A stretch of DNA of 64,000 nucleotides, taken from Streptomyces sp. TG1A-60 (GTDB lineage Bacteria > Actinomycetota > Actinomycetes > Streptomycetales > Streptomycetaceae). Both the position numbers and the translations under genes were made by a program. Shown piece by piece: positions 28,955 to 38,436 of the stretch (position 1 is the first letter of the stretch; every line of letters begins with the position of its first letter). The stretch is taken from positions 806,001-870,000 of the forward strand of contig NZ_CP147520.1 of assembly GCF_037201975.1 (NCBI RefSeq), written 5' to 3'. The notes below the pieces were generated by a model. The model made no database searches. It was not told the DNA's origin and was given only the letters and a program-made list of their open reading frames with translations.

Positions 28955-29191
28955 TCAGTAGCGGTCGGTCCCGGCGTCGATGCGTGCCGCGAGCTCGTTC
29001 GCGTATGCCTCGATCTGCCCCCGGAGAGTCGTGTAGAGCTGCGACGGACTGTCGCGGATGAGATAGATCCACTTGTCCCAGCTGAGCCTGGACCCGACCG
29101 GCAAGGGCCGCAAGCGATGGACCATGCGCTGGAAGGCGCCCCTGAACGCCTTCCAGATCGCCTTCGAAGGCCGGCTCACCCCGGCCGCCAA
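28955..29191 (-). CDS. hypothetical protein, possibly a fragment
   Basis: The 78-codon frame has some protein character (SRLSWDKWIYLIRDSPSQL, then IEAYANELAARID) but no recognised domain. It lies between the inverted repeat and a truncated dehydrogenase and may be a gene remnant. Confidence 0.25.
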   Translation of the reverse strand: MAAGVSRPSKAIWKAFRGAFQRMVHRLRPLPVGSRLSWDKWIYLIRDSPSQLYTTLRGQIEAYANELAARIDAGTDRY

Positions 29192-29284
29192 CTGACCCCT
29201 ACAAAAACTGGATCAGCCGTCTACTGGACACACCCGCTCCAGTCAGCTGCTGGGAGACGGCGGAGGGTGCCGGTGATGATGTCG

Positions 29285-29701
29285 ACGCGGCACGCGGTGC
29301 ACCCAGACGTTGGATGCGGGCAGCGCCACGTACTCGGCGAAGGCACCGTCGCGCCCCACGCCCAGTCCGACGGTGGCACGGCACAGGTGGCGTCGGCCGG
29401 CCAGACAGTTGCGGCACCTGCCGCACACCAGGTGCCCCTCGCCGCTGACCCGGTCGCCGACCCGGATGTCGGAGACGTCGCGGCCGGTCGCGACGACCTC
29501 GCCGACGAACTCGTGGCCGAGCACGAGCGGCGTGCGGATGGTCTGCCGGGCCCAGCCGTCCCAGGACCGGCTGTGCAGATCGGTGCCGCAGATCCCGGTC
29601 CGCAGGACCTTGATGAGTACGTCGCCGGGGCCGGTCTCGGGCTCCGGGACGTCCACGAGCCACAGTCCGGGTTCCGCCTTCTCCTTGACCAGCGCCTTCA
29701 A
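29285..29701 (-). pseudogene. truncated zinc-dependent alcohol dehydrogenase (threonine 3-dehydrogenase-like)
   Basis: From TTG 29701 the frame encodes the N-terminal zinc-binding half of a medium-chain dehydrogenase: [17 protein letters not shown], then [13 protein letters not shown] and the structural zinc loop [16 protein letters not shown]. Homology ends near 29290 after PASNVWVH, followed by unrelated Arg/His-rich codons. The NAD-binding Rossmann domain is missing. Threonine dehydrogenases are about 340 residues, so more than half is lost. The break lies close to the inverted-repeat unit, which may have caused it. Confidence 0.75.
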
Positions 29702-29846
29702 CGTGCGGCTCCTGTGCGTGAGGTCCCGGCGCGGAGCATGGAGAACGGACCCGTACCGGGGAGAGGAGTGGGATCGCCCAGCGATCTGCCGTACGGTGGC
29801 ACCCCGGGTCCATCGAGGTTTTCTCAACCTCCGCCGCGGCTTTCCT

Positions 29847-30473
29847 TCACACCCCGCCGGGCCGCCGATCCGCCGTGATGTGCCACCCGTCTCCGGCGTC
29901 ACGGGAACGTCTCGTCACGGGAACGCCCTCCCGCCCCTCGATCCGGGCGGCCAGTTCCGCGGCCATCGACTTGATGGTCTCCAGACCCCTTCTGCCCCAA
30001 GGGCGCGGCTGCACGTCGAGGACGCAGACCGTGCCGAGGGCTATGCCCGTGCGGTCGAGCAGCGGGGCGCCGAGATAGGAGCGGATGCCGTGGTCGTCGA
30101 CGACGGGGTTCCCGGCGAACTTCGGGTATTCGCGCACGTCTTCGAGGACGAGCGCCTTGCGGCGGACCACCACATAGGGACAGAAGCCGCGGTCACGGGC
30201 CGGATGACGATCCACCCCGAGGACCCAGGTGTCGGCCGTGGGTTGCGCCGACACATGCAGCCCGGCGAAGAACTGCCGGTTCCCGTCGATGAAGTTGACC
30301 ATCGCGTACGGCACCGAGGCGAGCTCGGCGAGCCTGTCCGCGAAGGTTTCGAAGGCCGGTTCGGTGTACTCCCCCAGCCCTAGCAGCCGCAGCCGTTCCG
30401 CGCGTTCGGGGGCGTCCCGGTCCTCGGGAGTGAGCAGCAGCCGGACGACCGAAGGCGGCGGGTCGTACGTCAC
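29847..30473 (-). CDS. GAF domain protein
   Basis: The 208-residue protein consists of one GAF domain ([19 protein letters not shown], then [39 protein letters not shown]). GAF domains bind small ligands or chromophores and often sense redox state. The GTG start overlaps the cvnD stop (GTGA), so it is the fifth gene of the conservon operon. In several Streptomyces conservons the extra gene is a cytochrome P450; here it is a sensor-like protein. Confidence 0.83.
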   Translation of the reverse strand: MTYDPPPSVVRLLLTPEDRDAPERAERLRLLGLGEYTEPAFETFADRLAELASVPYAMVNFIDGNRQFFAGLHVSAQPTADTWVLGVDRHPARDRGFCPYVVVRRKALVLEDVREYPKFAGNPVVDDHGIRSYLGAPLLDRTGIALGTVCVLDVQPRPWGRRGLETIKSMAAELAARIEGREGVPVTRRSRDAGDGWHITADRRPGGV

Positions 30474-31069
30474 GTGTGGGCTCCGTGGCTCGGCAGCTGT
30501 GCCGGGGTGTGGGCGAGCAGATGCCGTACGAGGGTGAGCAGGGTCTGGACGCCCGAGCTGGAGATACGGGCGTCGCAGCAGACGACGGGGATCTCCGGGT
30601 CGAGGTCGAGGGCCGCGCGCACCTCGTCGGCGTCGTAGCGGAAGGAGCCGTCGAACTCGTTGATGGCGACGATGAAGGCGAGGCCGCGCTGTTCGAAGAA
30701 GTCCACGGCGGCGAAGCAGTCCTCCAGGCGGCGGGTGTCGGCGAGGATGACCGCGCCGAGGGCGCCCTCGGAGAGTTCGTCCCACATGAACCAGAACCGC
30801 TGCTGTCCGGGTGTGCCGAACAGATAGAGAACATGTCGCGGGTCGAGGGTGATGCGGCCGAAGTCCATCGCGACGGTCGTCTCGACCTTGTTCTCGATGC
30901 CGTCGAGGTTGTCGGTGGCGGCGCTCACGGTGGTGAGCAGTTCCTCCGTGCTCAGCGGCGCGATCTCGCTCACCGCGCCGACGAAGGTCGTCTTGCCGAC
31001 CCCGAACCCTCCCGCCACCAGGATTTTTAGTGCGGTGGGGAAGGGATCAGAGCTGTCGTCGTAGTCCAT
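30470..31069 (-). CDS. cvnD: conservon GTPase CvnD
   Basis: The 199-residue small GTP-binding protein resembles MglA/Ras-like GTPases. The P-loop is GGFGVGKTTF near residue 20, the switch region includes TVAMDFGRI, FGTPGQQRFW corresponds to the DxxG region and AINEFDG takes the NKxD position. CvnD is the GTPase output of conservons, which resemble eukaryotic G-protein-coupled systems at the membrane. The gene overlaps cvnC by 23 bp. Confidence 0.92.
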   Translation of the reverse strand: MDYDDSSDPFPTALKILVAGGFGVGKTTFVGAVSEIAPLSTEELLTTVSAATDNLDGIENKVETTVAMDFGRITLDPRHVLYLFGTPGQQRFWFMWDELSEGALGAVILADTRRLEDCFAAVDFFEQRGLAFIVAINEFDGSFRYDADEVRAALDLDPEIPVVCCDARISSSGVQTLLTLVRHLLAHTPAQLPSHGAHT

Positions 31070-31424
31070 CGAGCACTGCCTCCAGAAGAGACCGGTCTGT
31101 CGGGTTGTGGTGGAAAACCGGGGGCTTGGTGGTGAGGGCCCCGCAGTCGACGAGGTCGGACAGCAGCACCTTGGTGACCGCCGCCGGCAGCTTGAGGTGG
31201 GCGGCGACCTCGGCGACCGGGACGGGTGCGCGGCACAGGTCGAGTGCGGTTGCGTGCTCGGGGCCGAGATAGCCGAGGGGGGTCGCCCCGGTGGCCATCA
31301 CCTGCGAGAGGAGATCGAGCGCGGTGGTCGGCCGGGTCCGGCCGTTGATGACGGTGTAGGGGCGTACGAGACGTCCGGCGGCGTCGTCGTACAGGGGCCC
31401 GTCGCCGGCCGCGGGCACGTTCAA
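31047..31424 (-). CDS. cvnC: conservon protein CvnC (DUF742)
   Basis: The 125-residue DUF742 protein has RLVRPYTVINGRTRPT near residue 18, followed by a winged-helix-like part (VPVAEVAAHLKLPAAVTKVL). It starts at TTG 31424 overlapping the cvnB stop, or at GTG 31418. CvnC interacts with the kinase and GTPase in studied conservons. Confidence 0.9.
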   Translation of the reverse strand: MNVPAAGDGPLYDDAAGRLVRPYTVINGRTRPTTALDLLSQVMATGATPLGYLGPEHATALDLCRAPVPVAEVAAHLKLPAAVTKVLLSDLVDCGALTTKPPVFHHNPTDRSLLEAVLDGLRRQL

Positions 31425-31852
31425 TGCCTCATCGCGGAGGGTTCGACGGCTTGACGGGGCTGGGTGACCAGGTACGGGCGGACGCTCTTGACGAGCATCG
31501 CCATCTCGTAGCCGAGGACCGCGGCGTCGGCCTCGCGTCCGGCGAGCACGGCGAGGCAGGTGCCGGAGCCGGCGGTGGAGACGAACAGCAGGGTCGAGTC
31601 GAGTTCGACGACGACCTGGCGTACCTCGCCGCCGTCGCCGAAGCGGACGCCCGCGCTGCGTCCGAGGGAGTACAGGCCCGAGGCCAGGGCCGCCATGTGG
31701 TCGGCGCTGTCCGGGTCGAGGCCGTGGGCCGACTTCACGAGCCCGTCGCAGGAGAGCAGCACCGCGCTCGTGGTGTGCGGTACGCGCTGCACGAGGCCGC
31801 TCATCAGCCAGTCGAGATCGGATACATGGCCGGTCGGCGCATCGCTCGCCAT
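31421..31852 (-). CDS. cvnB: conservon protein CvnB (roadblock/LC7 domain)
   Basis: The 143-residue protein starts at ATG 31852, chosen for AAGGAG upstream; an earlier ATG at 31942 would add a disordered tail. The roadblock/LC7 fold (LDWLMSGLVQRVPHTTSAVL, LASGLYSLGRSAG) is that of GTPase-activating partners such as MglB. CvnB is the likely regulator of CvnD. Confidence 0.9.
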   Translation of the reverse strand: MASDAPTGHVSDLDWLMSGLVQRVPHTTSAVLLSCDGLVKSAHGLDPDSADHMAALASGLYSLGRSAGVRFGDGGEVRQVVVELDSTLLFVSTAGSGTCLAVLAGREADAAVLGYEMAMLVKSVRPYLVTQPRQAVEPSAMRH

Positions 31853-31938
31853 GGTGGATCGACTCCTTGAGGTACGAAGGTCTGCGGGAGCGGAGGGCGT
31901 GGGTACTGCGGTGGGGGTGGTGAGGGGGATGGAGGTGG

Positions 31939-34119
31939 TCATCCGGCCGGTGTGCTCCCGTCCTGCCGGGACGTGAGGTCGTGTGCCGCGTCGTGGCTCG
32001 ACGGGGGTACGGCTATGGGCGCGACGCCCCTGGTTCGTTCACCCGGGGTCTGGGCCGCGTCCTTGTGGGGCGCGTCCGTGTGGACTGCGTTGGCGTGGAC
32101 TGCGTTCGCGTGGCCCGTGCCGCCGTGTGACGTCGAGGCCGGGTGGCCCTTGTCCCATCGGCCCGTGTCCGGTCGGCCCGCGTCGATACGGGACGCGGCG
32201 TCGGGGGCGGGGGGTGCCAGGACCGCCGCGTCGGCCGTGCCGAGGGCGGCGGTGTCCCAGTCGGAGTTCTCCATCTGGCGGGACTCGGCGAGTCCGATGC
32301 CCCGCTGGAAGGCGGCCATCAGCCCGGGGTCATGGCCGATGTAGTGCTCGGGGTCCTGACGGGGCATGGGCGCGGGGCCGCCGCGGAGCTGGGGCACTAT
32401 GTGCTGCTGGGCACGGCGGCGGGGCAGTTGGGTCTTTCCCATCGTGCCGCGCACGGCGCCGCCGACGCGTGGGGTCGGGGGTGCCGAGGCGTTCTCCGCG
32501 ACGGTGGGCCGGGCGTCGGGGCGGATGCCGGGCACGGCGTCGGCCGGATTGGGCCGCTCGTCGCGGGGGCCGCGCACGGGCAGCGGGGTCGCGCTGCCGC
32601 CTCCGCCCGGAGCCTGCCGGCCGCTGCTGTGGGCCGGGCCCTGCTGCCGGGGCACGGAGGCGTGCGCCGGACTCGGGGCGGTCCGCCGGCCGGGCTCGGG
32701 ACGCGTGGGCTGCGCGGGTGCCGGCCGGCCGGGCCGATCGGTCGCGGGCCCGGCGGCACGGTCGGCGGTCGCCGAGCGGTCGGCCGGGCCGGGTAATGAC
32801 GCCCGCTGGGAAGCGGCGGGTTGCGCGTGGCGAGGCCCGGCGGCCGGGCGTCGCACCCCGGTGGTCTGCGGCGTCTGCGGCTGGGTCCGCGGGATGTCGC
32901 CGGGGGCACCGGGTTCGGTGCCGAGGAGGACCCGGGGGACGACGAACGCGGCCTGGACTCCGCCGTAGATGTTGGCCTGGAGGCGGACCTGGATGCCGTG
33001 GCGGCGGGCGAGCTGGGAGACCACGAAGAGGCCGATACGGCCGTCCTGGAGGAGCCTGGCGACGTTCACCTGGTCGGGGTCGGCGAGCAGGGCGTTCATC
33101 TTGTTCTGCTCGGTGACGGGCATGCCGAGGCCTCGGTCCTCGACCTCGACGGCGAGCCCGGAGGTGACGAGGTTGGCGCGGAGCAGGACCTGGGTGTGCG
33201 GGGCGGAGAACACCGTGGCGTTCTCGACGAGTTCGGCGAGCAGGTGGATGACGTCGGCGACGGCATGGCCGCGCAGGGTGCCGTCGACCGGGGGCACCAG
33301 CTTGACCCGGGAGTACTGCTCGACCTCGGCGATCGCGGAACGCAGCACCTCGGTCATGGAGACGGGGTTGCTCCACTGGCGGCGGGAGACGGCGCCGCCG
33401 AGCACGGCGAGGTTCTCGGCGTGACGGCGGATGCGGGTGGCGAGGTGGTCGACATGGAAGAGACCCTTGAGGAGATCCGGATCCTCGATCTCGTTCTCCA
33501 GCTCGTCGAGGATGGAGATCTCACGCTGCACCAGGGACTGGAGCCGGCGCGCCAGGTTCACGAAGACTTCGAGCTTCTGTTCGTCGCCGGCATGGCTGGA
33601 GAGCTGGGATGCCTGGACGACGGCGGTGACGGCGCTGTCGTGGGCGCGGGCCAGGTCGGCGGTGAGCAGTTCGAAGTCGTCGGCGTCCGCGGCGGGCTTG
33701 GGGCGCGGCCCGCGTGCGGGCGGCTGGTCGCCGCGCTGGAGCGCGTCGACCAGGGCGCGCAGTTCCTCTTCGCTCTTGCCGCTGACCTGGCGCAGGGCGC
33801 CGAGGCGTTCCCGTACGGACTTGGCGGTGCGGTCGGCGGCCACGGCGGCGATCCCGATACCGGCGAGGGCCACCGCCGCGGCTCCGGCGAGGACCGCCCA
33901 CAGGGTGAGGCTGGGGCGGGCGCCGCCGGCGCGGAAGGTGAAGAGCACGGCGGCGCAGGCGCTGAGGGCCACCGCGGTGGGGGGCAGGACCGCCAGGCGC
34001 ACCAGCTGTGGCCGTATGTGGATCTCGGGCAACGAGGGGACGGCGCGGGTGACCGATCGCCCGTGCCGCCCGCCCTCACGGCGGTCAGCGCGTGCGGCCG
34101 GTGCGCGAAGGTGAGACAT
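31939..34119 (-). CDS. cvnA: conservon sensor histidine kinase-like CvnA
   Basis: The 726-residue membrane protein starts at ATG 34119. Two hydrophobic segments near residues 40-60 and 72-92 flank a very short loop. A dimerisation/histidine region follows, then an ATPase domain with LLAELVENATVFSAP (N box), VEDRGLGMP (G1) and GLFVVSQLARRHGIQVRL (G2). The C-terminal third is Pro/Ala/Arg-rich and probably disordered. CvnA heads the conservon and is thought to pass membrane signals to CvnB-D; the typical phosphoaccepting H box is not obvious, as in other CvnA proteins. Confidence 0.9.
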   Translation of the reverse strand: MSHLRAPAARADRREGGRHGRSVTRAVPSLPEIHIRPQLVRLAVLPPTAVALSACAAVLFTFRAGGARPSLTLWAVLAGAAAVALAGIGIAAVAADRTAKSVRERLGALRQVSGKSEEELRALVDALQRGDQPPARGPRPKPAADADDFELLTADLARAHDSAVTAVVQASQLSSHAGDEQKLEVFVNLARRLQSLVQREISILDELENEIEDPDLLKGLFHVDHLATRIRRHAENLAVLGGAVSRRQWSNPVSMTEVLRSAIAEVEQYSRVKLVPPVDGTLRGHAVADVIHLLAELVENATVFSAPHTQVLLRANLVTSGLAVEVEDRGLGMPVTEQNKMNALLADPDQVNVARLLQDGRIGLFVVSQLARRHGIQVRLQANIYGGVQAAFVVPRVLLGTEPGAPGDIPRTQPQTPQTTGVRRPAAGPRHAQPAASQRASLPGPADRSATADRAAGPATDRPGRPAPAQPTRPEPGRRTAPSPAHASVPRQQGPAHSSGRQAPGGGGSATPLPVRGPRDERPNPADAVPGIRPDARPTVAENASAPPTPRVGGAVRGTMGKTQLPRRRAQQHIVPQLRGGPAPMPRQDPEHYIGHDPGLMAAFQRGIGLAESRQMENSDWDTAALGTADAAVLAPPAPDAASRIDAGRPDTGRWDKGHPASTSHGGTGHANAVHANAVHTDAPHKDAAQTPGERTRGVAPIAVPPSSHDAAHDLTSRQDGSTPAG

Positions 34120-34422
34120 CAGCGTCCTCGTACTGGTCCGTCTGGGGTGGGGGGTGCCGCGGCTGGGCGACTTGGGCGTGCGCCCTCGCATGTCGGTCGG
34201 GAGAGTCGGAGAGTTCGGCACTGCGTCGCCCGACGGCAACTCACAGTAGTCGCCAACGCGTCATGTGGGACGCGCAGTTGACAAAGACCCCCGCAATGAG
34301 TCCCGCTCTGGTATGAGGCTTCGCGCAGCAGTGGGCAGTTCTTCGAGCACGCGTTCCTGTCAGAATTCCTTTGTGCCCACATTTCGATCAGGTTTGGTCA
34401 GAGCAGATCGAAAACGAATAGT

Positions 34423-34455
34423 GAGGGCCGGGGAGCAATCCGCTCCCCGGCCCTC
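34423..34455. terminator. strong hairpin in a gene-free region
   Basis: A perfect 14-bp stem (GAGGGCCGGGGAGC with GCTCCCCGGCCCTC) encloses a 5-base loop within the otherwise gene-free 34240-34828. On the minus strand it lies 374 bp past the kinase-like gene; on the plus strand no gene ends before it. It could be a distant terminator or the end of an unannotated small RNA. Confidence 0.6.
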
Positions 34456-34828
34456 ATCTTCCCTTGGAAAATCACCCTGTCGGGATAATTTGGAGACCGA
34501 CTTGATGGCGAGCGAGGAGGGGCGCCCCGGTCCAAGAAGCCGTTCTCCGGGACGGGAAGGGGAGTTGGGCAAGCGATCCGATGCGCTCCTCGCACACCTC
34601 GAGCCTCCGAAGTGGGCCGGGAGGGCCCGGTGGTGGTACTGAACCAGGCGCCACACGGGAGGGCCGCCCGACACCAGCCGAAAACCGGAGCCAGCAGCAC
34701 AGCCAGTCAAGGGTGACCGAGGACATGTGCTGCAGGCGACGCCGGAGGCGTCCTTGACGGGACAGGGCTGCTCCCATCACGACCAGGCGGGCGGCCCCGG
34801 CCGGATTGCCGATGACCCCGTCGCCGCA

Positions 34829-35893
34829 TCAGGCAGGCCGTCCTGCTTGTCCGATCCGGCGGATCGCCTCCAGCGGGTAGGGGGTTGCCCGGCTCTCCTG
34901 CTGGAATTGGCGATAGAAGTCCCCCATCACTGCGGCGACCGGCGCGTAGCGCTTCAGGACTGCCGCGACCGCCGCTGGGGCTTCCCCGGGGTCACCCCCT
35001 GGGCACACGTGCGCACAAACGCCTTGCGTTCTTCCGGTTCGTATCCGTACAGAGCGACGGCCAGCCAGTTCACCAGATGCGTGACGGTGTAGCACCGGTC
35101 GTAGGTGCGATGCTGGTCGAAGAAGTCGGCCTCGTCCCGGGTGAGCTCGAAGCGCGAGGATATCGCGAGGCCGTAGTCGGCGAAGAAGAGCCGCCGGCCG
35201 TCGGTCAGGATGTTCTCGAAGTGGGCGTCGAAGTGCAGCAAGCCCGCGGGCGTTCATGAACGAGACGCCGGCTCTCAGCTCGTCGTCCACCATGCCACAG
35301 GCCCGCTCGGCCACCTCGTCACTGGCCCCGATCTGGACGCCCAACCAGTCGTGCAGGTTCTGCGGGATGTACTCCAGGAACAGCATGAGGCTCGCCGAGG
35401 ACTGCTGGAGAGCCTCGATCCGACGGCGTACCCCCGATCCGCCTCCCCAGTAGGCGACAGCTCGTTCCACATCGGCCAGTTCCTCGGGAAGTGGCCGGCC
35501 AGGGTCTGGTAGCACCCGCCAGTGGTACATCAGGGGGAAACCCTCATGGTCTCCCGCGATCACCCAGTTCGTCGTCATGGTGTGCACGGCCAGCTCCCGC
35601 CAGGCTCCGACCCCCGGGCCGCCGATACGGCCGACGCCGTACTGGCAGAAGACCGGCAGTCCGAACAAGTTCGCCGTGGAGTGAACGTTCTCCGGTTGTC
35701 GCTCCAGATCGGTCAGGCGTACCTGCTTGACGAAGACCGAGGTTCCGTCGACCTCCAGCAGTACTGTCTTCCCGCCGGTGCCGGAACCGATCGGTGTGGC
35801 GGCGTCCACGAGCTCGTGCAGTCTGCGATCACTGCGCAGCGCCAGCGATGTGGAAACGGCACCGTGAGCGGCCAGACGAGCACCACGGGACAT
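34829..35893 (-). CDS. protein kinase/APH-fold protein (two frameshifts)
   Basis: The restored protein is about 355 residues and starts at ATG 35893. The N-lobe contains GTGGKTVLLEVDGTSVFVKQV (nucleotide loop and Lys), and the catalytic loop LLHFDAHFENIL (HxDxxxxN) is followed by FFADYGLAISSRF with the metal-binding Asp. This is the layout of Ser/Thr kinase-like or APH-like enzymes. The frame shifts near 35243-35250 (one extra base) and at 34984-34987 (one missing C on the plus strand) and resumes as AAVAAVLKRYAPVAAVMGDF. Both are probably assembly errors. The substrate is unknown; no operon partner is seen. Confidence 0.7.
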   Translation of the reverse strand: MSRGARLAAHGAVSTSLALRSDRRLHELVDAATPIGSGTGGKTVLLEVDGTSVFVKQVRLTDLERQPENVHSTANLFGLPVFCQYGVGRIGGPGVGAWRELAVHTMTTNWVIAGDHEGFPLMYHWRVLPDPGRPLPEELADVERAVAYWGGGSGVRRRIEALQQSSASLMLFLEYIPQNLHDWLGVQIGASDEVAERACGMVDDELRAGVSFMNARGLAALRRPLREHPDRRPAALLRRLRPRDILALRAHPGRGRLLRPASHLRPVLHRHASGELAGRRSVRIRTGRTQGVCAHVCPGGDPGEAPAAVAAVLKRYAPVAAVMGDFYRQFQQESRATPYPLEAIRRIGQAGRPA

Positions 35894-36456
35894 GTCAGGG
35901 CTATGCCTCCAGCCTGGCGCCCGCCTCTCGTAGAACCACTCCAACGAACACCCGGCAGGAACTGCCGCCACCCTTCACGTCGAGGGCGATGATCTGCTCC
36001 TCGATGCCTGACTCTCCTCCGGAGCCTGGCCACCGGAGGCATCCCGCTCATCCACGAGGGGCCGCACCAGGAAGTACCCTGGCGCACCGTTACGGTAAAG
36101 CGGGTCGGTCAGCCCGCTTCAGCGTGTTCGGCTCGGGCGGGGGTGCTGGCCAGGCGATAGGCGGCGGAGGGTCCGCACCGGTCCTCAAACCGCAGGCAGC
36201 GGAAGCGTTACCGGTCGTCCCAGGCCGAATGTCTCACCCTCGTCGTTACCGACGACCGCGAGGATTCCCGCAGGGACCCCAGGCACCGTGGCCACGCGGG
36301 ACGCCACCGTCCACTGTGTGTTGCACCACTGCCACCAGGCCAGAGGTCGGAAGTGGGAGGCTGACGTCACCGAACCGTAAGCACCCGCCCCGGTCCTCAT
36401 CACTCGTTGGCCGGCTTACGGTTCAACCGACCCCGACCATCAGGAGCCGTCCCGTC
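35894..36456. other. mostly non-coding region
   Basis: Between the kinase-like gene and the lipoprotein gene I see no firm gene. A 72-codon minus-strand frame at 36185-36403 (QWCNTQWTVASRVATVPG, then GNDEGETFGLG) has some protein character but no recognised domain and no clear ribosome-binding site. The promoter of the thioredoxin/CcdA pair should lie near 36400. Confidence 0.35.
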
Positions 36457-37023
36457 ATGCGTGTCCGCCTCATCCTCCCCGCCCTGCTGGCCGCCACCGC
36501 GCTCACCCTCGTCGGCTGCGGCGAGGAGAAGTCCGCCTCCTCCAGCGGTGCCGCAGAGAAGTCCAGCCCCACGGCCTCCGGCTCCTCCGCGCCGGCAGGG
36601 GACGGCACCGCGGCGGTCCCCGAGACGCTGCGGTTCACCGGCACGACCGTGGACGGCAAGCCCTTCGACGCGGCCACACTGGCGGGCAAGCCCACCGTGT
36701 TGTGGTTCTGGGCGCCGTGGTGTCCCACCTGCAAGGCCCAGGGCCCCGAAACCGCCAAGGTCGCCGCCCGGTTCCAGGGCCAGGCGCACGTGATCGGGGT
36801 GGCCGGACTCGACAAGCCGCAGGCCATGAAGGACTTCGTCACCGACACAGGGGTCGGCGCCTTCCCGAACCTGGCCGACGAGGCCGGGGGCGTCTGGAAG
36901 AAGTTCGAGATCACCCAGCAGAGCGTCTACGTGATCCTCGACAAGGACGGCAAGACCGTCTTCACCGGCAGCCTCCCCGCCGGCAAGGGCCTCGCCGGCA
37001 AAGTCAGCCCGCTCGTCGGCTGA
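36457..37023 (+). CDS. TlpA-like thioredoxin-fold lipoprotein
   Basis: The 188-residue exported lipoprotein has a signal peptide ending in the lipobox LVGCG (Cys near residue 22), then a Ser/Ala-rich linker. A thioredoxin domain carries the redox motif WCPTC near residue 91 in VLWFWAPWCPTCKAQ. It acts outside the membrane in disulfide reduction or in protecting cysteine pairs. CcdA, encoded 7 bp downstream, would supply electrons across the membrane. Confidence 0.88.
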   Translation: MRVRLILPALLAATALTLVGCGEEKSASSSGAAEKSSPTASGSSAPAGDGTAAVPETLRFTGTTVDGKPFDAATLAGKPTVLWFWAPWCPTCKAQGPETAKVAARFQGQAHVIGVAGLDKPQAMKDFVTDTGVGAFPNLADEAGGVWKKFEITQQSVYVILDKDGKTVFTGSLPAGKGLAGKVSPLVG

Positions 37024-37030
37024 AACCGCC

Positions 37031-37915
37031 ATGTCCGACCTGCCCCTGGCCCTCGCCCTGACCGCGGGCATGCTAGCCGCCGTCAACCCCTGCGGCTTCG
37101 CCCTCCTCCCCGCCTACCTCTCCCTGCTCGTCCTGGGCGACGATTCCCCCACCCGCACGGCCGCCATCCGCCGCGCGCTCGCCGCCACCGCGGCCATGAC
37201 CGCCGGATTCGCCGCCGTGTTCGGCCTGTTCGGACTCGCCATCGCCCCCGCCGCGGGCCAGGTCCAAGAACACCTGCCCTGGTTCACCATCGCCTTCGGC
37301 CTCCTCCTCGCCGGAGCCGGCACCTGGCTGCTGACCGGACGCGACCTGCCCGCCCTGCTGCCCAAACTCCGCCGCGCCCCCACCGTCACCCGCTCCGCCG
37401 TGTCGATGGCCCTGTTCGGCGCCGCCTACGCCATCGCCTCCCTCGGCTGCACCATCGCCCCCTTCCTCGCCATCGTCGTCTCCGCCTTCCGCAGCGGATC
37501 CACCCTCGACGGCATCACCCTGTTCACCACATACGCGGCCGGCATGGGCGTGATCGTCGGCGCCGCCGCCCTGACCGTCGCCCTGACCCGCACCGCCCGC
37601 GTCACCGCTCTGCGCCGCCTCGGCTCACTCGCCTCCCGCACCGGCGGCGCCCTGGTCCTCCTCGTCGGCGCCTACGTCGCCCACTACGGCTGGTACGAGA
37701 TCCGCGTCCAGAACAACCCGGCCACCCAGGACCCGGTCATCAACGCCGCCGGCACGATCCATCGCACCCTCGCCGACACCCTGGACACCATCGGCCCCGG
37801 AGCCGTCGCCGCCCTCCTCGCCGCCCTGCTGATCGGGGGCGTAGTCCGGCACCGCCGGCATCCTCGCGCCCCAAGCCAAGCGTCCGCCGACCCCGGCAAC
37901 GCGCCCGCTCCTTAA
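37031..37915 (+). CDS. CcdA/DsbD-family transmembrane thiol reductase
   Basis: The 294-residue protein has about six to seven membrane segments. The conserved membrane cysteines lie in AAVNPCGFALLPAYLSLL near residue 21 and IASLGCTIAPFLAIV near 140, the pair that relays electrons from cytoplasmic thioredoxin to the extracellular side. The hydrophilic C-terminal tail is Arg/Pro-rich. It is the partner of the TlpA-like lipoprotein upstream and a likely co-transcript. Confidence 0.87.
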   Translation: MSDLPLALALTAGMLAAVNPCGFALLPAYLSLLVLGDDSPTRTAAIRRALAATAAMTAGFAAVFGLFGLAIAPAAGQVQEHLPWFTIAFGLLLAGAGTWLLTGRDLPALLPKLRRAPTVTRSAVSMALFGAAYAIASLGCTIAPFLAIVVSAFRSGSTLDGITLFTTYAAGMGVIVGAAALTVALTRTARVTALRRLGSLASRTGGALVLLVGAYVAHYGWYEIRVQNNPATQDPVINAAGTIHRTLADTLDTIGPGAVAALLAALLIGGVVRHRRHPRAPSQASADPGNAPAP

Positions 37916-38283
37916 GGGGTCCTTGCACTATGAGCGCCCGGGTCGAACGGCCTGGCCCGCACCTCGCCGCGTTGCCGAAAAGCCCTGGTAGCTCCTCCCC
38001 CACGCTCGACCTCGCTCACGCGGGAGGGCCCCATCGAGGGCTCTCCGGCGCCCTGCGATGCACGGCACCAGACCACGCGACCTCATCGGGCGCTCATAGA
38101 CCCCCTCTTCCGGATCCGTTCTGTGGGCGCGGACAACCTGATCCTGCCGCCCCTGGTGACCAGGGTCGTCGGCGCCCGCCTCGCGCGCCGCCTCCCGCCG
38201 TACGCCGATCCGCGCACGCTGATCGTCACCGGCACGGCCGTCGCAGGAGCCGCCTGCGGACCACACCTCCAAGAGGAGACCCG

Positions 38284-38395
38284 TCAGGCGGGGAGCGTCG
38301 CCGCCTGGGCGAACTGGGCCCCGTACAGGCGCGCGTACGCCCCGCCGCTCTCCAGCAGTTCCTCGTGCCCTGTTCGACGATGCGGCCCACCTCCG
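38284..38395 (-). pseudogene. 3' remnant of an ABC transporter ATP-binding gene
   Basis: The minus strand reads VGRIVEQGT, then after a small shift HEELLESGGAYARLYGAQF, ending in a stop at 38284-38286. This matches the C-terminal end of exporter-type ABC ATPases (GTHEELLxxGGxYARLYxxQF). The rest of the gene is absent. The surrounding 37916-38436 holds no other convincing gene, although a plus-strand frame from 38123 has some protein character. Confidence 0.6.
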
Positions 38396-38436
38396 CGCCT
38401 CAACGGCTTCCGTCACGCGCCTCAGCTCGTCCGCCG

